The position numbers were made by a program, and so were the translations under genes. Source: Lachnospiraceae bacterium (GTDB lineage: Bacteria > Bacillota > Clostridia > Lachnospirales > Lachnospiraceae). From it: a stretch of 64,000 nucleotides of DNA. This document shows positions 31,826 through 40,937 of this stretch, piece after piece. How positions within the stretch are numbered: position 1 is the stretch's first letter; the number at the start of each line of letters is the position of its first letter. The DNA is taken from assembly GCA_017408735.1 (NCBI GenBank), contig JAFQUB010000010.1:51384-115383 (forward strand). The letters run 5' to 3'. A model generated the notes under the pieces. It searched no databases. It was not told the origin of the DNA and saw nothing but the letters and a program-made list of their open reading frames with translations.

Positions 31826-34150
31826 ATGAAGAAACGAAAAAGAAACTTGGCAGTTCTGGTGATTTTAATACTGATAGCAGGACTTACAGGGTGCGGTACC
31901 TCGTCCAAAGAGGAAGAAACAGAAACTACAGTACAGGGGCGTCTGGTGGAAGAGGAAGTTGAGATGCCCCAAGGAATGACGAATATATTTGCCATGGGAA
32001 AACTGGAAGATGGCAGTATTGAAATCTTTGGAAACGATTATAACACAGGAAAAAATTATATTGCCATATCCGGTAAAGAGGGAGAAAGCTGGCAGGTGAC
32101 AGAGCTGGAAGATTTGAATTACAGTTACATTTCAGCCGCCAGTGTGGCAGAAAATGGCTCTGTAGCAATATTTGGCTCTTTCCGGCAGGAAGATAATTCT
32201 GCCAAAATGGCGTTAAAAATAATTTCACCAGAGAAAGAAATTACCTATCTTAACTATGAGTTCCCGGATACAGATGATAGTCAGCTGAATCAAAATATGG
32301 CAAATATACAGAAAGATTTAGGAAAAGAAGAAGCAGAAACACAAATATATAATATGAATCACGGAGTAGAACAGTGTGCATACGATAGTTCTGGAAATTT
32401 ATTTATAAAGGATATTCAGGGAAATATATACAAAATGAATATTTCCACCGGCGAAATGGAAAAATTCTGTGGTTTTGAGCAGGGAGAGCTTCAATATTTT
32501 GCAGTAGAAGGAAAACGGCTGTATGCAATTACCCAAAAAGGTGTAAGCATATATAGCACGGAAGACGGAAGCGAGTTGCCAAAAGACCATGTGTTAATTC
32601 AGATGATAAAGGAAAATCCTTTAACCAGTTGGGGCTATGGCTGTTTTGAAATTGCCTTTACTCAAAAAGACGACAGGAATCTTGTGTATGTAAATCATCA
32701 GGGACTTTTTTATCATCAAGAACAAGGGAGTATCAGCGAACAATTATTAGATGCAAATAACTCATACCTGTGTGATAATACCATATCTTTTCATGGAATA
32801 GAATCTGTGGGAGAAGCAGGATATCTAGTGGGAATTCATATGGGAGAAACCAGTAAACTGTTAAAATACACCTATGATGAAAACGCAGAAGCAGTTGTAA
32901 AGAAACAGTTGAATATTTATGCACTGGAAGATTCAGAGCTTCTCAGACAGGTGGTGTCAAAGTACAGAATACAGTATCCGGATGTGCTGGTGCAGGTTAC
33001 AATCGGCATGGATGGAAACAGCGGCATTACGGCAGAGGAGGCAATAAGAACCTTAAATACAGAGATTATGGCAGGAAAAGGACCGGATGTGCTGGTGCTG
33101 GATGGTATGCCTGTGGAAAGCTATATTCAAAAAGGAATGTTGGTAGATATAAGCCCGGTGTTAGAAAAAGTAGAGAAAGAGGATGGACTTTTTATTAATA
33201 TAAAAGAGGTCTATACAAAGAATGGAAAAGCATATAGTATGCCGAGCCGATTCCTGATGGAAGTGGTGGAAGGAGAAGAAAAGGCGGTAACTGCAGCTTC
33301 CACCCTACCAGAACTGGCAGCCTACGCAAAAAAACTGGCACAAGGTGGAAATGGAGGCATCTTTCCGGAAATCGGTGCAAAAGGAATTTTGATGGAATTG
33401 TATCAGGCAGATTCCGTTAACTGGCTGGGAGAAGATGGAACTATCCAAGAAGAATCATTAAAAAATTATCTGGAAGCTGCCAGAACAATTTATAATGTAG
33501 AACGTTTTTCAGCACAGGGAGCATATGAAGAATTTTACGAATCTTTTGAGAGTGTCTGTGAAATTGGTGGAACTGCACAAGTATATGTGGTTGACCGCCT
33601 TACCGGATGGAATCAGATTGCATTTGGAACATTAGGAAGTGTAAGCGGATATCGGGAGATGTTGTCTATAGAAGCAAAAATCGGAGGAATTAATGAATTG
33701 TGGAATACTGGGGAACAGAAAAGTTTTCTGCCATATCTTATGATGGGAATTGTCAGTACCACAGAAAAACAGCAGGAAGCAGAAGATTTCCTGAAAATAA
33801 TGTTTAGCAAGGAATGTGGTGAAATCAGTGGATGTGGTTTTCCGGTGAATCGTGCTGCTTATAACAGCCAGTGTGATGTATTACTTTCCAGAGAAGATAC
33901 TGCCAAAGAAACTACTTCCTATACCCTTGGAGATGGAACAGAAATCAGTTATGAAACCTTGAAACTATCAAAAGACAATATAAAACAGCTCACGTCCAAA
34001 ATAGAAAGTCTGAATGAAGCTGTAATTACCGACCGGGTGATACAGGATTTCGTCTTAGAGGAGGGCATGAAGTATTTGAAACAGGAACAATCTTTAGAAG
34101 AAACAGTTACAGAAATTATGCAAAAGGTAAATCTTTATCTGGCAGAGTAA
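31826..34150 (+). CDS. Solute-binding lipoprotein with large N-terminal domain (copy 2)
   Basis: 774 residues from the ATG at 31826, after AAAGGTGGG; the GTG at 31814 lies within that site. Lipobox LTGC. The layout is the same as the preceding protein: an N-terminal repeat-rich half (GKLEDGSIEIFGNDYN, SGKEGESWQVTELEDLNYSY) and a C-terminal binding domain (YALEDSELLRQVVSKYRIQYPDVLVQV, NTEIMAGKGPDVLVLDGMPVESY). The shared segments show a tandem duplication followed by strong divergence. Permease genes start 15 bases later. Confidence 0.82.
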   Translation: MKKRKRNLAVLVILILIAGLTGCGTSSKEEETETTVQGRLVEEEVEMPQGMTNIFAMGKLEDGSIEIFGNDYNTGKNYIAISGKEGESWQVTELEDLNYSYISAASVAENGSVAIFGSFRQEDNSAKMALKIISPEKEITYLNYEFPDTDDSQLNQNMANIQKDLGKEEAETQIYNMNHGVEQCAYDSSGNLFIKDIQGNIYKMNISTGEMEKFCGFEQGELQYFAVEGKRLYAITQKGVSIYSTEDGSELPKDHVLIQMIKENPLTSWGYGCFEIAFTQKDDRNLVYVNHQGLFYHQEQGSISEQLLDANNSYLCDNTISFHGIESVGEAGYLVGIHMGETSKLLKYTYDENAEAVVKKQLNIYALEDSELLRQVVSKYRIQYPDVLVQVTIGMDGNSGITAEEAIRTLNTEIMAGKGPDVLVLDGMPVESYIQKGMLVDISPVLEKVEKEDGLFINIKEVYTKNGKAYSMPSRFLMEVVEGEEKAVTAASTLPELAAYAKKLAQGGNGGIFPEIGAKGILMELYQADSVNWLGEDGTIQEESLKNYLEAARTIYNVERFSAQGAYEEFYESFESVCEIGGTAQVYVVDRLTGWNQIAFGTLGSVSGYREMLSIEAKIGGINELWNTGEQKSFLPYLMMGIVSTTEKQQEAEDFLKIMFSKECGEISGCGFPVNRAAYNSQCDVLLSREDTAKETTSYTLGDGTEISYETLKLSKDNIKQLTSKIESLNEAVITDRVIQDFVLEEGMKYLKQEQSLEETVTEIMQKVNLYLAE

Positions 34151-34164
34151 AGTGTGGTGAAATA

Positions 34165-34995
34165 ATGAAATCAAAAAAAGGAATTTTGTTTATTTTACCC
34201 GGACTGTCAGGGGTTATGGTATTTTATTTGATTCCTTTTCTGGATGTGGCAGTCCGGTCATTTCAAAAAATTGATGGCAAATTTTGTGGTTTTGACAACT
34301 ATCAAAAGGTCCTGGAAAATAAAGCCTTTCATCTGGCAGTAGAAAATACCATTTATTTTGTACTGGTTTGTCTGCCACTGCTTTTGGTATTGTCACTGTT
34401 GGCAGCAGTGATACTGCAAAGAACAGGCAGTCTTGGAAAGCTGTGTAAAAGTGCCTATTTGATACCATTGGCAGTTCCGGCGGCAGGAGTTGTATTATTG
34501 TGGAAACTTATTTTTGATAACCATGGTATGTTGAATCAGCTACTACTCTGGCTGGGACAAAATACGGTGGATTATATGAACACAAATGCTTCCTTTTATG
34601 TATTGGTATTTAGTTATATCTGGAAAAATTTAGGATATACAGTGGTGCTGTGGAGTGCAGGACTTTCGGTGATTCCGGAAAATATTTATGAGGCGGCGTG
34701 GGTAGATGGAGCCGGAAAACTGCGTACATTTTTAAGTATTACATTACCAAATTTAAAGCAGACCGCATTTACTATAGTGGTAATTTCCTTTTTAAATTCC
34801 TTTAAAGTATTCCGAGAGGCCTATCTGGTAGCGGGAAATTATCCTCAGCAAAGTATTTATATGTTACAACATCTGTTTAATAACTGGTTTCGGGAACTGG
34901 ATATGGATAAAATGGCGGCAGCGGCAGTATTACTATTTCTGGTGATATTGATATTTGTGTATATGCTGCATCGCAGTTGGGAGGAAGAACATTGA
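34165..34995 (+). CDS. ABC sugar-type permease, MalF/UgpA-like
   Basis: 276 residues with six membrane helices and the BPD inner-membrane signature EAAWVDGAGKLRTFLSITLPNL (EAA loop). It resembles the first permease of CUT1 importers, short form. It overlaps the second permease gene by four bases (TTGA). No ABC ATPase of the MsmK type is encoded nearby, so a shared ATPase must energise the system. Confidence 0.9.
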   Translation: MKSKKGILFILPGLSGVMVFYLIPFLDVAVRSFQKIDGKFCGFDNYQKVLENKAFHLAVENTIYFVLVCLPLLLVLSLLAAVILQRTGSLGKLCKSAYLIPLAVPAAGVVLLWKLIFDNHGMLNQLLLWLGQNTVDYMNTNASFYVLVFSYIWKNLGYTVVLWSAGLSVIPENIYEAAWVDGAGKLRTFLSITLPNLKQTAFTIVVISFLNSFKVFREAYLVAGNYPQQSIYMLQHLFNNWFRELDMDKMAAAAVLLFLVILIFVYMLHRSWEEEH

Positions 34996-35846
34996 GAATA
35001 ACCAGATGTGCCGGAAAATTATGCAAAACAGTATTTCTTGGACTATGTGCCATAATAACCATTTGTCCCCTGCTGTTTTTATTATCAGGTTCATTTATGG
35101 ATTCGTTGGAGCTATCCGAATTGATTGCTCCGGTAATCCAGGGAAAAGAGGGAATGGCGGGCTGGCATTGGATACCGAGATATCCTACGCTACAGAATAT
35201 AATAGAACTTCTATTGGATTCTCCCGAATTTTATAAAATGTTTTGGAATTCCGTAAAAATAACAGGCACAATTTTAATAGGACAGCTGGTATTTGCCATG
35301 CCCTCTGCCTGGGGACTGGCACGGTATGAATTTCCGGGAAAAAAGCAGATTTACTTTCTATATATTATTTTGATGATGCTGCCTTTTCAAGTAACAATGC
35401 TCTCTGAATATCTGGTACTGGATAAAATTCAGTTGCTAAACTCCCAGTGGTCTGTGATATTACCCGGAATTTTTTCTACCTTTTCGGTATTTTTAATGTA
35501 TCGTTTCTTCGCGGGAATTCCGGAGGAAGTGCTGGAAGCGGCCAGAATGGATGGAGCCAATGAGTGGCAGGTATTTTGCCATATAGGAGTTCCTTTGGGT
35601 TATGCAGGCATTATAAGTGCCATGGTATTACAATTTTTAGAATGCTGGAACCAGATAGAGCGTCCCATGGCGTTTTTAAAACAAAAAGAGCTTTGGTCTC
35701 TTGCATTGTATTTACCGGAAATCAGCACAGAAAAAGCAGGGTTTGCCATGGCAGCGGCTTTTGTGGCACTATTACCTGCATTGTTTGTTTTTTTATATGG
35801 GCAGGATTATTTAGAGCGGGGAATAACGGCAACGGTGCAGAAGTAA
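34992..35846 (+). CDS. ABC sugar-type permease, MalG/UgpE-like
   Basis: 284 residues from a TTG at 34992 that overlaps the upstream TGA; GGGAGG lies seven bases before it, which fits better than the in-frame TTG at 34977. Six membrane helices with the EAA loop EAARMDGANEWQVFCHIGVPLG. It pairs with the preceding permease to form the channel of a CUT1-type importer served by two lipoproteins. Confidence 0.9.
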   Translation: MRITRCAGKLCKTVFLGLCAIITICPLLFLLSGSFMDSLELSELIAPVIQGKEGMAGWHWIPRYPTLQNIIELLLDSPEFYKMFWNSVKITGTILIGQLVFAMPSAWGLARYEFPGKKQIYFLYIILMMLPFQVTMLSEYLVLDKIQLLNSQWSVILPGIFSTFSVFLMYRFFAGIPEEVLEAARMDGANEWQVFCHIGVPLGYAGIISAMVLQFLECWNQIERPMAFLKQKELWSLALYLPEISTEKAGFAMAAAFVALLPALFVFLYGQDYLERGITATVQK

Positions 35847-35900
35847 AAATTGGCTGTTAAGTCAGGATAACATATAATTGAAAGAGAAAAGAGATGACTT

Positions 35901-37337
35901 ATGAAGAAAATTGCAATAAAATGTTTCACAATTTTTCTGGTTATCATGTTTCTGTGTACAGTGATTTCCAGAGTGGCAGACTCTCTTACAGTGGCAAAGG
36001 TTACAGCGGAAACGGCAAGTGCAAAAAAAATCGAGCATATTGTTGAGGCAGAGGGAATGGTGGAAAAGAACCGGGAACTGGCAGTGCTTACAGAGAGCGA
36101 TTTGCTGGTAAAGACAGTGTACGTCGGTGAAGGTGAAAAAGTGGAAGAAAATGCGGTGTTGGCGGAGATAGATGTAACTCAGTTGGAGGAAGTAATGCAG
36201 GGAATCCGAAATGAAATTAAAGTTATGGAATTACAAAACCAGCAGGCAAAGAAAACAGAAGAAAATGCACAAACGAGCAAGGAAACAAGCCAAAATCGTG
36301 CTAAGGAAGATTACAACAGAACGGTTCAGGAAAATTCGGCTATGTTGCAAAAAGCGCAAAAAGAACTGGAAGCGGCAAAGGAAGCTTTAAATGCCTACCA
36401 GAAAACAACGGAGAAACAAATTACAAATAAAAATCTTCAGCAGACACAAGGTGAAGGGGAAGCAAAAGAAAAGTCTGTATCATCCGAAAATTCACAAGCA
36501 ACACCTACCTTAGTTGCTCAGTCTCAAGTCAGCGAGGAAAGTCAGTTGGAAAGCCTTCAGGCAGAAATAAAACGTGCCCAAGAAGCATACGACAGCGCAA
36601 AGACTTCATACGAGCAGGCGTTACGTGAAGCCGTAAGACAGGTGGAGGATGCGGAGAATGCGTTGGTTTCCCAAGATGCTTCTATAGAGGTAAATAATAT
36701 TTCTATAGAAGAAAAGAAGGGAAAGTTAGAAAAACTGGAAAAAATAAGGCAGGCAGAAGGAAAAATCACAGCTCCCGTTTCCGGAGTGATTATTCAAAGC
36801 TTTCTTTCCGTAGGACAAAAAACCACAGATACTGCCTGTTTTACCATGGCAGATATCAGCTCCGGCATGCGATTTGTGGCAGAAATTTGTAAAGAAGATG
36901 CAAAATATGTGCAGGTAGGAAGCAAAGTTACTTTAAAGACCGCGGGAAATAGTATGAAAGATTTGAAAGTAGAATCTTTAGAGAAAAATGAAGATAACGA
37001 AAATTTGAAGGTGACAGTTCTTTTAACCTCTGACAAAATATCTATTGGCGACAGTGCAACCATGACAGTAATAAACCAGTCAGAACTCTATGATACAGCA
37101 GTTCCCTACAGTGCCATTCACAGTGAAGATGACAGAAACTACATATATGTGGCGGAGCAGGAAGAAACTATATTGAGAAAAGAATATATTGCAAGAGCCA
37201 TTGAAGTAGAGATATTGGATAAGAATGAAAAATATGCAGCATTGTCAGCGCAGGCAATAGATTTGGAAACAAAAATCATCACAGATTCCGACCGTTATAT
37301 AGAAGCAGGCAGCCGAGTACGCCTGCAAAACCCGTGA
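35901..37337 (+). CDS. HlyD/MacA-like membrane fusion adaptor
   Basis: 478 residues. An N-terminal membrane helix is followed by a lipoyl-like half (GMVEKNRELAVLTESDLLVKTVYVGEGEKV), a long coiled coil (about 85-290, Glu/Lys/Gln rich) and the second lipoyl half (KITAPVSGVIIQSFLSVGQKT). A beta-barrel domain completes the membrane-fusion-protein layout. Such adaptors work with MacB-type exporters. The next gene encodes only the extracellular part of such an exporter, and a complete ATPase/FtsX pair lies 3 kb downstream. Confidence 0.85.
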   Translation: MKKIAIKCFTIFLVIMFLCTVISRVADSLTVAKVTAETASAKKIEHIVEAEGMVEKNRELAVLTESDLLVKTVYVGEGEKVEENAVLAEIDVTQLEEVMQGIRNEIKVMELQNQQAKKTEENAQTSKETSQNRAKEDYNRTVQENSAMLQKAQKELEAAKEALNAYQKTTEKQITNKNLQQTQGEGEAKEKSVSSENSQATPTLVAQSQVSEESQLESLQAEIKRAQEAYDSAKTSYEQALREAVRQVEDAENALVSQDASIEVNNISIEEKKGKLEKLEKIRQAEGKITAPVSGVIIQSFLSVGQKTTDTACFTMADISSGMRFVAEICKEDAKYVQVGSKVTLKTAGNSMKDLKVESLEKNEDNENLKVTVLLTSDKISIGDSATMTVINQSELYDTAVPYSAIHSEDDRNYIYVAEQEETILRKEYIARAIEVEILDKNEKYAALSAQAIDLETKIITDSDRYIEAGSRVRLQNP

Positions 37338-38212
37338 GTAAATATGGCAGATACATCGGTGGTGCGATGTGTCTGCTGTCAGCCATCTGCCTGTTTATCG
37401 CAGGAACAACCTATTGGCAGAAAACAGCCTGTTATGAAAATTATGTTACCATAATAAATCAAACAGGAAGTTACGAAGAAGAATTGTGCAATCATATAGA
37501 TGAAAAACAGGAAACCTTAGAGAAAGATAAAAGAATGAATTTTACATTCTGGGGCGAAGAAGCGGATGTTTTTATCAGCGATAAAGATAACTTGCGCCAG
37601 ACCAAAACAACACTTTTAACCATCAGAGGATCCTCAGAGTATTTGATTCCCTATGGAAAAATCCTGAAAAAAGAGGATACGAAAGGCTGTCTTATGGGCA
37701 AAAAAACAGCAGAGAAGCTTTTCGGTACCTATCGGGCAGAGAATTTGTATGTGAAATATGAAAATCAGATGTTCCAAGTACGAGGAATATTGAATGAGCC
37801 GGAAGATATTTTCGTAATTCAAAAACAAAGCACCATAGATGCCATGTTAAATCGAATTATAATCAAAAGAAAGCCCCACAGCACTGTGATGGAAACCGTT
37901 GAAAATTTATGCGTAACCTATGGTGTCGGTGGAAAGGCTTTACGATTTGACTTCTATCGAAGCTTTTCGTGGATACTGGAATTGATTCCTGGAAAATGGT
38001 CCGATTTTCCAGGATGGAAGCAAAATACTTCAGCAGCAAAAGAGGAATGGCAATTACTTAAAGGCTCAGAAAAAAGCATGAGTGAATTAAAATTTTTAAG
38101 TCACACCAAGAAAGCAATGGGTTGTTTTGCTTGTGGGTGTGTGGCAGCAGTGTTATTTATGAACACAATTCCAAAGAAAATACCCAATAAAAAATCCGCA
38201 GTGTCAAAATAG
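37334..38212 (+). CDS. Orphan MacB-like extracellular domain between two membrane helices
   Basis: 292 residues; GTG start overlapping the adaptor's stop (GTGA). There are membrane helices at both ends (about 8-26 and 262-280). The middle resembles the periplasmic core of MacB-type ABC permeases: FISDKDNLRQTKTTLLTIRGSSEYLIPYG, LMGKKTAEKLFG, YENQMFQVRGIL. The FtsX permease domain expected after it is absent. This is a domain-level resemblance, not a firm family match. Translational coupling to the HlyD-like adaptor suggests they form a complex. Confidence 0.55.
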   Translation: MSKYGRYIGGAMCLLSAICLFIAGTTYWQKTACYENYVTIINQTGSYEEELCNHIDEKQETLEKDKRMNFTFWGEEADVFISDKDNLRQTKTTLLTIRGSSEYLIPYGKILKKEDTKGCLMGKKTAEKLFGTYRAENLYVKYENQMFQVRGILNEPEDIFVIQKQSTIDAMLNRIIIKRKPHSTVMETVENLCVTYGVGGKALRFDFYRSFSWILELIPGKWSDFPGWKQNTSAAKEEWQLLKGSEKSMSELKFLSHTKKAMGCFACGCVAAVLFMNTIPKKIPNKKSAVSK

Positions 38213-38276
38213 TATGATATAATAGGGGCATTGATAACAGAAATAAGTGTTGTTTTGTAAAGAAAGCAGAGGAAAA

Positions 38277-38978
38277 ATGCGGAAAAGAGTTTTGATTATA
38301 GACGATGATGAGGACTTATCCTTTATCATGGCTGAAATGTTAGAGAACCATGGATATGATGCTGTTTGTGCAAAAAGCAGTGAGCAAGCCTTTGAGTTGT
38401 TGGCGGAGAAAACATTTCATTTGATTTTACTGGATATTAATTTGCCTGATGCTACAGGATTTGAGTTATGCAGAGAACTTCGAAGGGTATCAACAGTACC
38501 GGTGATTTTTGCCAGTGCAAGAACAAGTGAAACGGACAGAATTACAGGATTTGATATTGGGGGAGATGATTATCTTCTCAAACCATACTCAATGAAAGAA
38601 CTCTTATCCAGAGTAAACGCACTGATGCGCAGAACCTATGGATACACAGAGCAGGAAAAAGTAATTACCTTTGGAGAGATTGCAGTAAATATTTGTGCAA
38701 GAACCGTAACGAAAAATGGTGCAGAAGTTGCACTTTCTCTCAGGGAATTTGATTTATTGGCATATTTGTGTGAGCATAAAAATGCTGCAATTTCCAAAGA
38801 GAAACTTCTGTCAGAGGTGTGGGGAGCTTTTTCTATGGTTGATGCTTCTACCCTTACAGTACATATTCGATGGCTTAGGGAAAAATTAGAGGATAATCCC
38901 GCAAAACCTGTTTACATAAAAACAGTATTTAAGGTGGGTTATATTTTGGAGGTACCAGATGAAGAAAAATCTAACTAA
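38277..38978 (+). CDS. OmpR-family response regulator
   Basis: 233 residues from the ATG at 38277 (AGAGGA upstream; the TTG at 38247 has no support). Receiver domain IDDDEDL, phospho-acceptor Asp in ILLDINLPDATG, KPYSMKEL; winged-helix output with LSLREFDLLAYLCEHK, VWGAF and TLTVHIRWLREKLEDNP. It overlaps its kinase gene by 20 bases. The ABC operon downstream has 11-bp-spaced TCTTAA repeats that are candidate binding sites. Confidence 0.93.
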   Translation: MRKRVLIIDDDEDLSFIMAEMLENHGYDAVCAKSSEQAFELLAEKTFHLILLDINLPDATGFELCRELRRVSTVPVIFASARTSETDRITGFDIGGDDYLLKPYSMKELLSRVNALMRRTYGYTEQEKVITFGEIAVNICARTVTKNGAEVALSLREFDLLAYLCEHKNAAISKEKLLSEVWGAFSMVDASTLTVHIRWLREKLEDNPAKPVYIKTVFKVGYILEVPDEEKSN

Positions 38979-40092
38979 AATAACCGTGCTGTGTACCGTT
39001 TTAATACTTTGTATTGCTTTTACACTTTTATTTTTAGGTAGTGGAGAGAAGTTGGAAGATATGAAAGCGGAGCAGATAGTGGATTTAAATGAAATAGAGC
39101 AATTGAGTCTGCAGGGGGATTCTTATGCCGCAGCACAAAAGATCCATGAACTTCAAAATAAAATAAAAGAAATGGAAGTAAGGGAAGCAGGAAAATACTT
39201 CCCTTTATTTGTAACAATTTTTATTGGTATTCTTTGGCTGGTGTCATTCTACATCTATTGGTCTGTGCTGCGTCCCTTTAAAAAATTGCAGGATTTTGCA
39301 GAGCAGATTGCAAAAGGAGATTTTAATGTTCCGCTGGACTATGAGAGAAAAAATTATTTTGGAAAATTTACCTGGGCATTTGAAAGTATGCGGAAGGAGA
39401 TTACAAAGGCGAGAGCAAGTGAAAAGGAAGCCATTGAAAACAATCAGACAATAATTGCAACCCTTTCTCATGATATTAAAACACCGATTGCGTCCATACG
39501 TGCCTATGCAGAGGGAATGGAAGCAAATATGGACAATACACCGGAAAAAAGGGCAAAATATCTATCGGTTATTATGAGAAAATGCGATGAAGTATCCGGA
39601 CTTACCAATGATTTGTTGTTACATTCCATCGCTAATTTAGATAAACTTCAAATTATAGAGGAAGAAGTAAAATTATGCAGCTTTTTGCAACAGGCTGTAA
39701 AAGAAATTTCTGGTGAAGAAGGGGATGTGTATTTTCACACTCCTTCTTTTGATACAACTGTTTTTGTTGATTCCAAACGTCTGATGCAAATTATGGAGAA
39801 TATTATTAACAATGCAAGAAAATATGCAAAAACAAAAATAGATGTGTCCGTAGAAAAAAATCAGGATAACATAGAAATTTATATCCGAGATTATGGAAAA
39901 GGAATTGCAGATGAAGATATACCATTTATTTTTGATAAATTCTACCGTGGAAAAAATAGCAGACAGGAACGAGGCTCCGGTTTGGGACTTTACATTGTTA
40001 AGTATTTGACAATGCAAATGGGAGGAGATGTAAGGCTGTATAACTGCGAAAAAGGCTTGGAAGTTGTGGTGGCATTTCAGGAAAAAAGGTAG
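38959..40092 (+). CDS. Sensor histidine kinase
   Basis: 377 residues; ATG inside the regulator's last codons. Two membrane helices (about 7-27 and 75-95), with a short extracellular loop between them and a HAMP-like segment after the second (LRPFKKLQDFAEQIAKGDFN). The phospho-His is about residue 171 in ATLSHDIKTPIASIRAYAEG. HATPase: N-box NIINNARKYAKT, G1 RDYGKGIADED, G2 GSGLGLYIVK. The small loop suggests sensing through the membrane or the partner ABC transporter, as in peptide-antibiotic detoxification modules. Confidence 0.92.
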   Translation: MKKNLTKITVLCTVLILCIAFTLLFLGSGEKLEDMKAEQIVDLNEIEQLSLQGDSYAAAQKIHELQNKIKEMEVREAGKYFPLFVTIFIGILWLVSFYIYWSVLRPFKKLQDFAEQIAKGDFNVPLDYERKNYFGKFTWAFESMRKEITKARASEKEAIENNQTIIATLSHDIKTPIASIRAYAEGMEANMDNTPEKRAKYLSVIMRKCDEVSGLTNDLLLHSIANLDKLQIIEEEVKLCSFLQQAVKEISGEEGDVYFHTPSFDTTVFVDSKRLMQIMENIINNARKYAKTKIDVSVEKNQDNIEIYIRDYGKGIADEDIPFIFDKFYRGKNSRQERGSGLGLYIVKYLTMQMGGDVRLYNCEKGLEVVVAFQEKR

Positions 40093-40097
40093 GTTCA

Positions 40098-40130
40098 TCT
40101 TAAGGACTTCTTAATAAGTAGTGTTATAAA
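40098..40130 (+). promoter_or_regulatory. Candidate response-regulator site and promoter of the ABC operon
   Basis: TCTTAA at 40098-40103 and 40109-40114, spaced 11 bp, lie just upstream of TATAAA (40125-40130). They occupy the -35 region, as expected for an activator of the OmpR family. Confidence 0.4.
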
Positions 40131-40167
40131 ATGTATAGGAAAAGTACATTGCAGGAAAGGAGGGCAC

Positions 40168-40929
40168 ATGAAAAAAACAATATTAGAGACAAAAGGATTA
40201 TGTAAAAGCTTTGCCCATAATGGAGGGCAGATTCAAGTACTTTCAAATGTAAATCTAAAGATATATCAAGGAGATTTTACAGTGGTTATGGGAGTGTCAG
40301 GTTCCGGCAAGTCAACCCTGCTGTATGCTTTAAGTGGGATGGAGCGGGCAACGGCAGGGCAGGTGCTATATGATGGCAGGAATTTGACAACAATGAAGGA
40401 AAAAGAAATTGCACGACTTCGATATACAGATTTTGGATTTGTATTTCAGCAGATGCATTTGGCAGGAAATCTTTCGTTATACGAAAATATACTGGTGCCG
40501 GGGTATCTCAATAACACAAGAAGTGCAAAACAAGTAAAAGAGCAGGCGTCTATGTTGATGGAAAGAATGGGCATTTCTCATTTGAAAAAACACTTGCCAT
40601 CTCAGGTTTCCGGTGGGGAGCAGCAAAGATGTGCCATTGCAAGGGCAGTGATAAATAATCCTAAAATTTTATTTGCAGATGAACCTACAGGTGCGTTGAA
40701 TAAGAAAAATACCATAGAAGTTTTAGACCTTTTTACAGAACTGAACAAAGAGGGAAACAGTATTCTTATGGTCACTCATGACATGAAAACTGCATTGAGA
40801 GCCAACCGCATTTTGTATCTGGAGGATGGCAAAGTGGCAGGTGAATTATGTCTTCCGGACTTCAATAGAAGTGAAGAAAAAAGCAGAGAGGCACAAGTCA
40901 ATGCATGGTTGTCTTCTTTGGAATGGTAG
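40168..40929 (+). CDS. ABC transporter ATP-binding protein (MacB/LolD-type)
   Basis: 253 residues. Walker A GVSGSGKST, Q-loop region VFQQMHLAGNLSLYENI, signature VSGGEQQRCAIARA, Walker B ILFADEPTGALN, H-loop VTHD. The sequence fits the LolD/MacB/BceA group that partners FtsX-type permeases, and such a permease begins at 40938. AGGAGG precedes the start. Substrate: probably an antimicrobial peptide or lipoprotein-related cargo, by analogy only. Confidence 0.95.
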   Translation: MKKTILETKGLCKSFAHNGGQIQVLSNVNLKIYQGDFTVVMGVSGSGKSTLLYALSGMERATAGQVLYDGRNLTTMKEKEIARLRYTDFGFVFQQMHLAGNLSLYENILVPGYLNNTRSAKQVKEQASMLMERMGISHLKKHLPSQVSGGEQQRCAIARAVINNPKILFADEPTGALNKKNTIEVLDLFTELNKEGNSILMVTHDMKTALRANRILYLEDGKVAGELCLPDFNRSEEKSREAQVNAWLSSLEW

Positions 40930-40937
40930 GTGAGGGT

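Noticed and set aside
35901..38212. Reading the HlyD and MacB-like genes as part of the sugar importer
   Set aside because: They are export-type components; they may share the transcript but no mechanistic link to the permeases is visible.
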